This document shows positions 63,691 to 64,000 of a stretch of DNA of 64,000 bases, piece by piece. The DNA is from Arenibacter arenosicollis. GTDB taxonomy: Bacteria; Bacteroidota; Bacteroidia; Flavobacteriales; Flavobacteriaceae. The position numbers and the translations under genes were made by a program. Each line of letters opens with the position of its first letter. The stretch's first letter is position 1. The DNA lies in contig NZ_JACLHY010000001.1 in assembly GCF_014397245.1 (NCBI RefSeq), forward strand, positions 434,001 through 498,000. The letters are read 5' to 3'. Below the pieces are notes generated by a model that worked only from the letters and a program-made list of their open reading frames with translations, was not told the DNA's origin and searched no databases.

Positions 63691-64000
63691 CTACTTCGCC
63701 AAATTGGCCAATTCCTTTCCTATTAAACTACCGATGGCAATACCCATTCCCCCCATTCTAACCCCGCAATATACATTATTGCCCAATTGTTTTACAATGG
63801 GTTTCTTTTGTTTGCCCATACCCATAATACCACTCCATCTTAGGTCTATTTCAAAGGGCGTATTGGGTAAAATTACGGTCCGCAATATATTCTCAAGACT
63901 ATTCTGAACCAAAGTGGTCTCTCCAAAAGTGCTGGTTTCTTCACCTTTAAAATCCAGATTTCTTCCCCCTCCAAATAGAATTCGGTCTTCAATGTTCCTA
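63691..64000 (-). CDS. FAD-dependent oxidoreductase (DAO family), C-terminal end only
   Basis: About 103 residues of the C-terminus; the rest lies beyond the right edge. RILFGGGRNLDFKGEETST and GVRMGGMGIAIGSLIGKELANLAK are the DAO-type FAD-binding C-terminal features. Oxidises an amino acid or amine; substrate unknown. Confidence 0.85.
   Translation of the reverse strand, partial: RNIEDRILFGGGRNLDFKGEETSTFGETTLVQNSLENILRTVILPNTPFEIDLRWSGIMGMGKQKKPIVKQLGNNVYCGVRMGGMGIAIGSLIGKELANLAK

Overview
The window is a 64 kb stretch of a Bacteroidota chromosome, almost certainly Flavobacteriaceae (marine relatives such as Maribacter, Arenibacter or Zobellia are the closest fit I can suggest). Support: a low-GC genome; an IPExxxVDY-type gene beside rnc; DUF4199; the long PurF-like protein; a viroplasmin-RNase HI fusion; AddAB-like proteins of Bacteroidota type; OmpA with thrombospondin type-3 repeats; and many promoters of the Bacteroidota form TTG-N19-TAnnTTTG. 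No phage, insertion sequence, CRISPR array or defence island was seen.

Layout. 1-8.6 kb: pyk (cut by the window edge), IPExxxVDY, rnc, fabF and acpP on the minus strand, then purN, RNase HI, a PfkB kinase and a PurF-like protein on the plus strand. 8.6-9.2 kb: a 19-bp perfect hairpin and two copies of a small-RNA-like element. 9.2-19.1 kb: redox genes (AhpD-like, OsmC), recJ, lpxH, queD, a secreted PHP-domain lipoprotein, a 2OG-Fe(II) oxygenase, membrane proteins, an enoyl-CoA hydratase, a MATE exporter and a GNAT enzyme. 19.3-20.3 kb: a universal stress protein and tRNA-Ala(GGC). 20.4-27.3 kb: a segment flanked by two decayed tRNA-3'-end/terminator copies, carrying a sugar dehydrogenase-like protein and the circularly permuted ATP-grasp / alpha-E / transglutaminase / zinc metallopeptidase cluster. 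27.4-33.7 kb: a sulfatase, a peroxiredoxin-like protein, an L,D-transpeptidase and an Mla-type lipid transport operon. 33.7-43.6 kb: a block of stress, envelope and nucleoside-salvage genes. 43.6-51.6 kb: AddB-like and AddA-like proteins with the main OmpA gene between them. 51.7-52.8 kb: sodB and two more copies of the small-RNA-like element. 52.9-64 kb: housekeeping genes (a UDG-family protein, rsmI, tdk, alr, mscL, asd, a prolyl oligopeptidase, an ABC ATPase, arfB, a cyclase, a GreA-like protein and the end of an FAD oxidoreductase).

Two systems stand out. First, eight palindromes of the FNR/CRP-family form TGAY-N4-RTCA lie between 31.0 and 41.8 kb. Each sits exactly 23 nt upstream of a TAnnTTTG-like -7 box (some degenerate), in front of: an L,D-transpeptidase; a flavodoxin-like/CDP-alcohol phosphotransferase/phosphoesterase operon; an OmpA lipoprotein; a terminator-ended transcript with no gene; a DUF2267 protein; deoC-deoD; an HMA-like protein; and a universal stress protein. 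This looks like one clustered, probably oxygen- or redox-responsive regulon that includes a non-coding RNA. Second, a ~40-nt, nearly invariant sequence followed by a variable but base-pairing-conserved terminator occurs four times, in two pairs 44 kb apart, each with its own promoter-like box. It looks like a multi-copy small RNA family.

All calls come from reading the sequence and from family knowledge. No database search was possible, and expression of the proposed RNAs and promoters is inferred.
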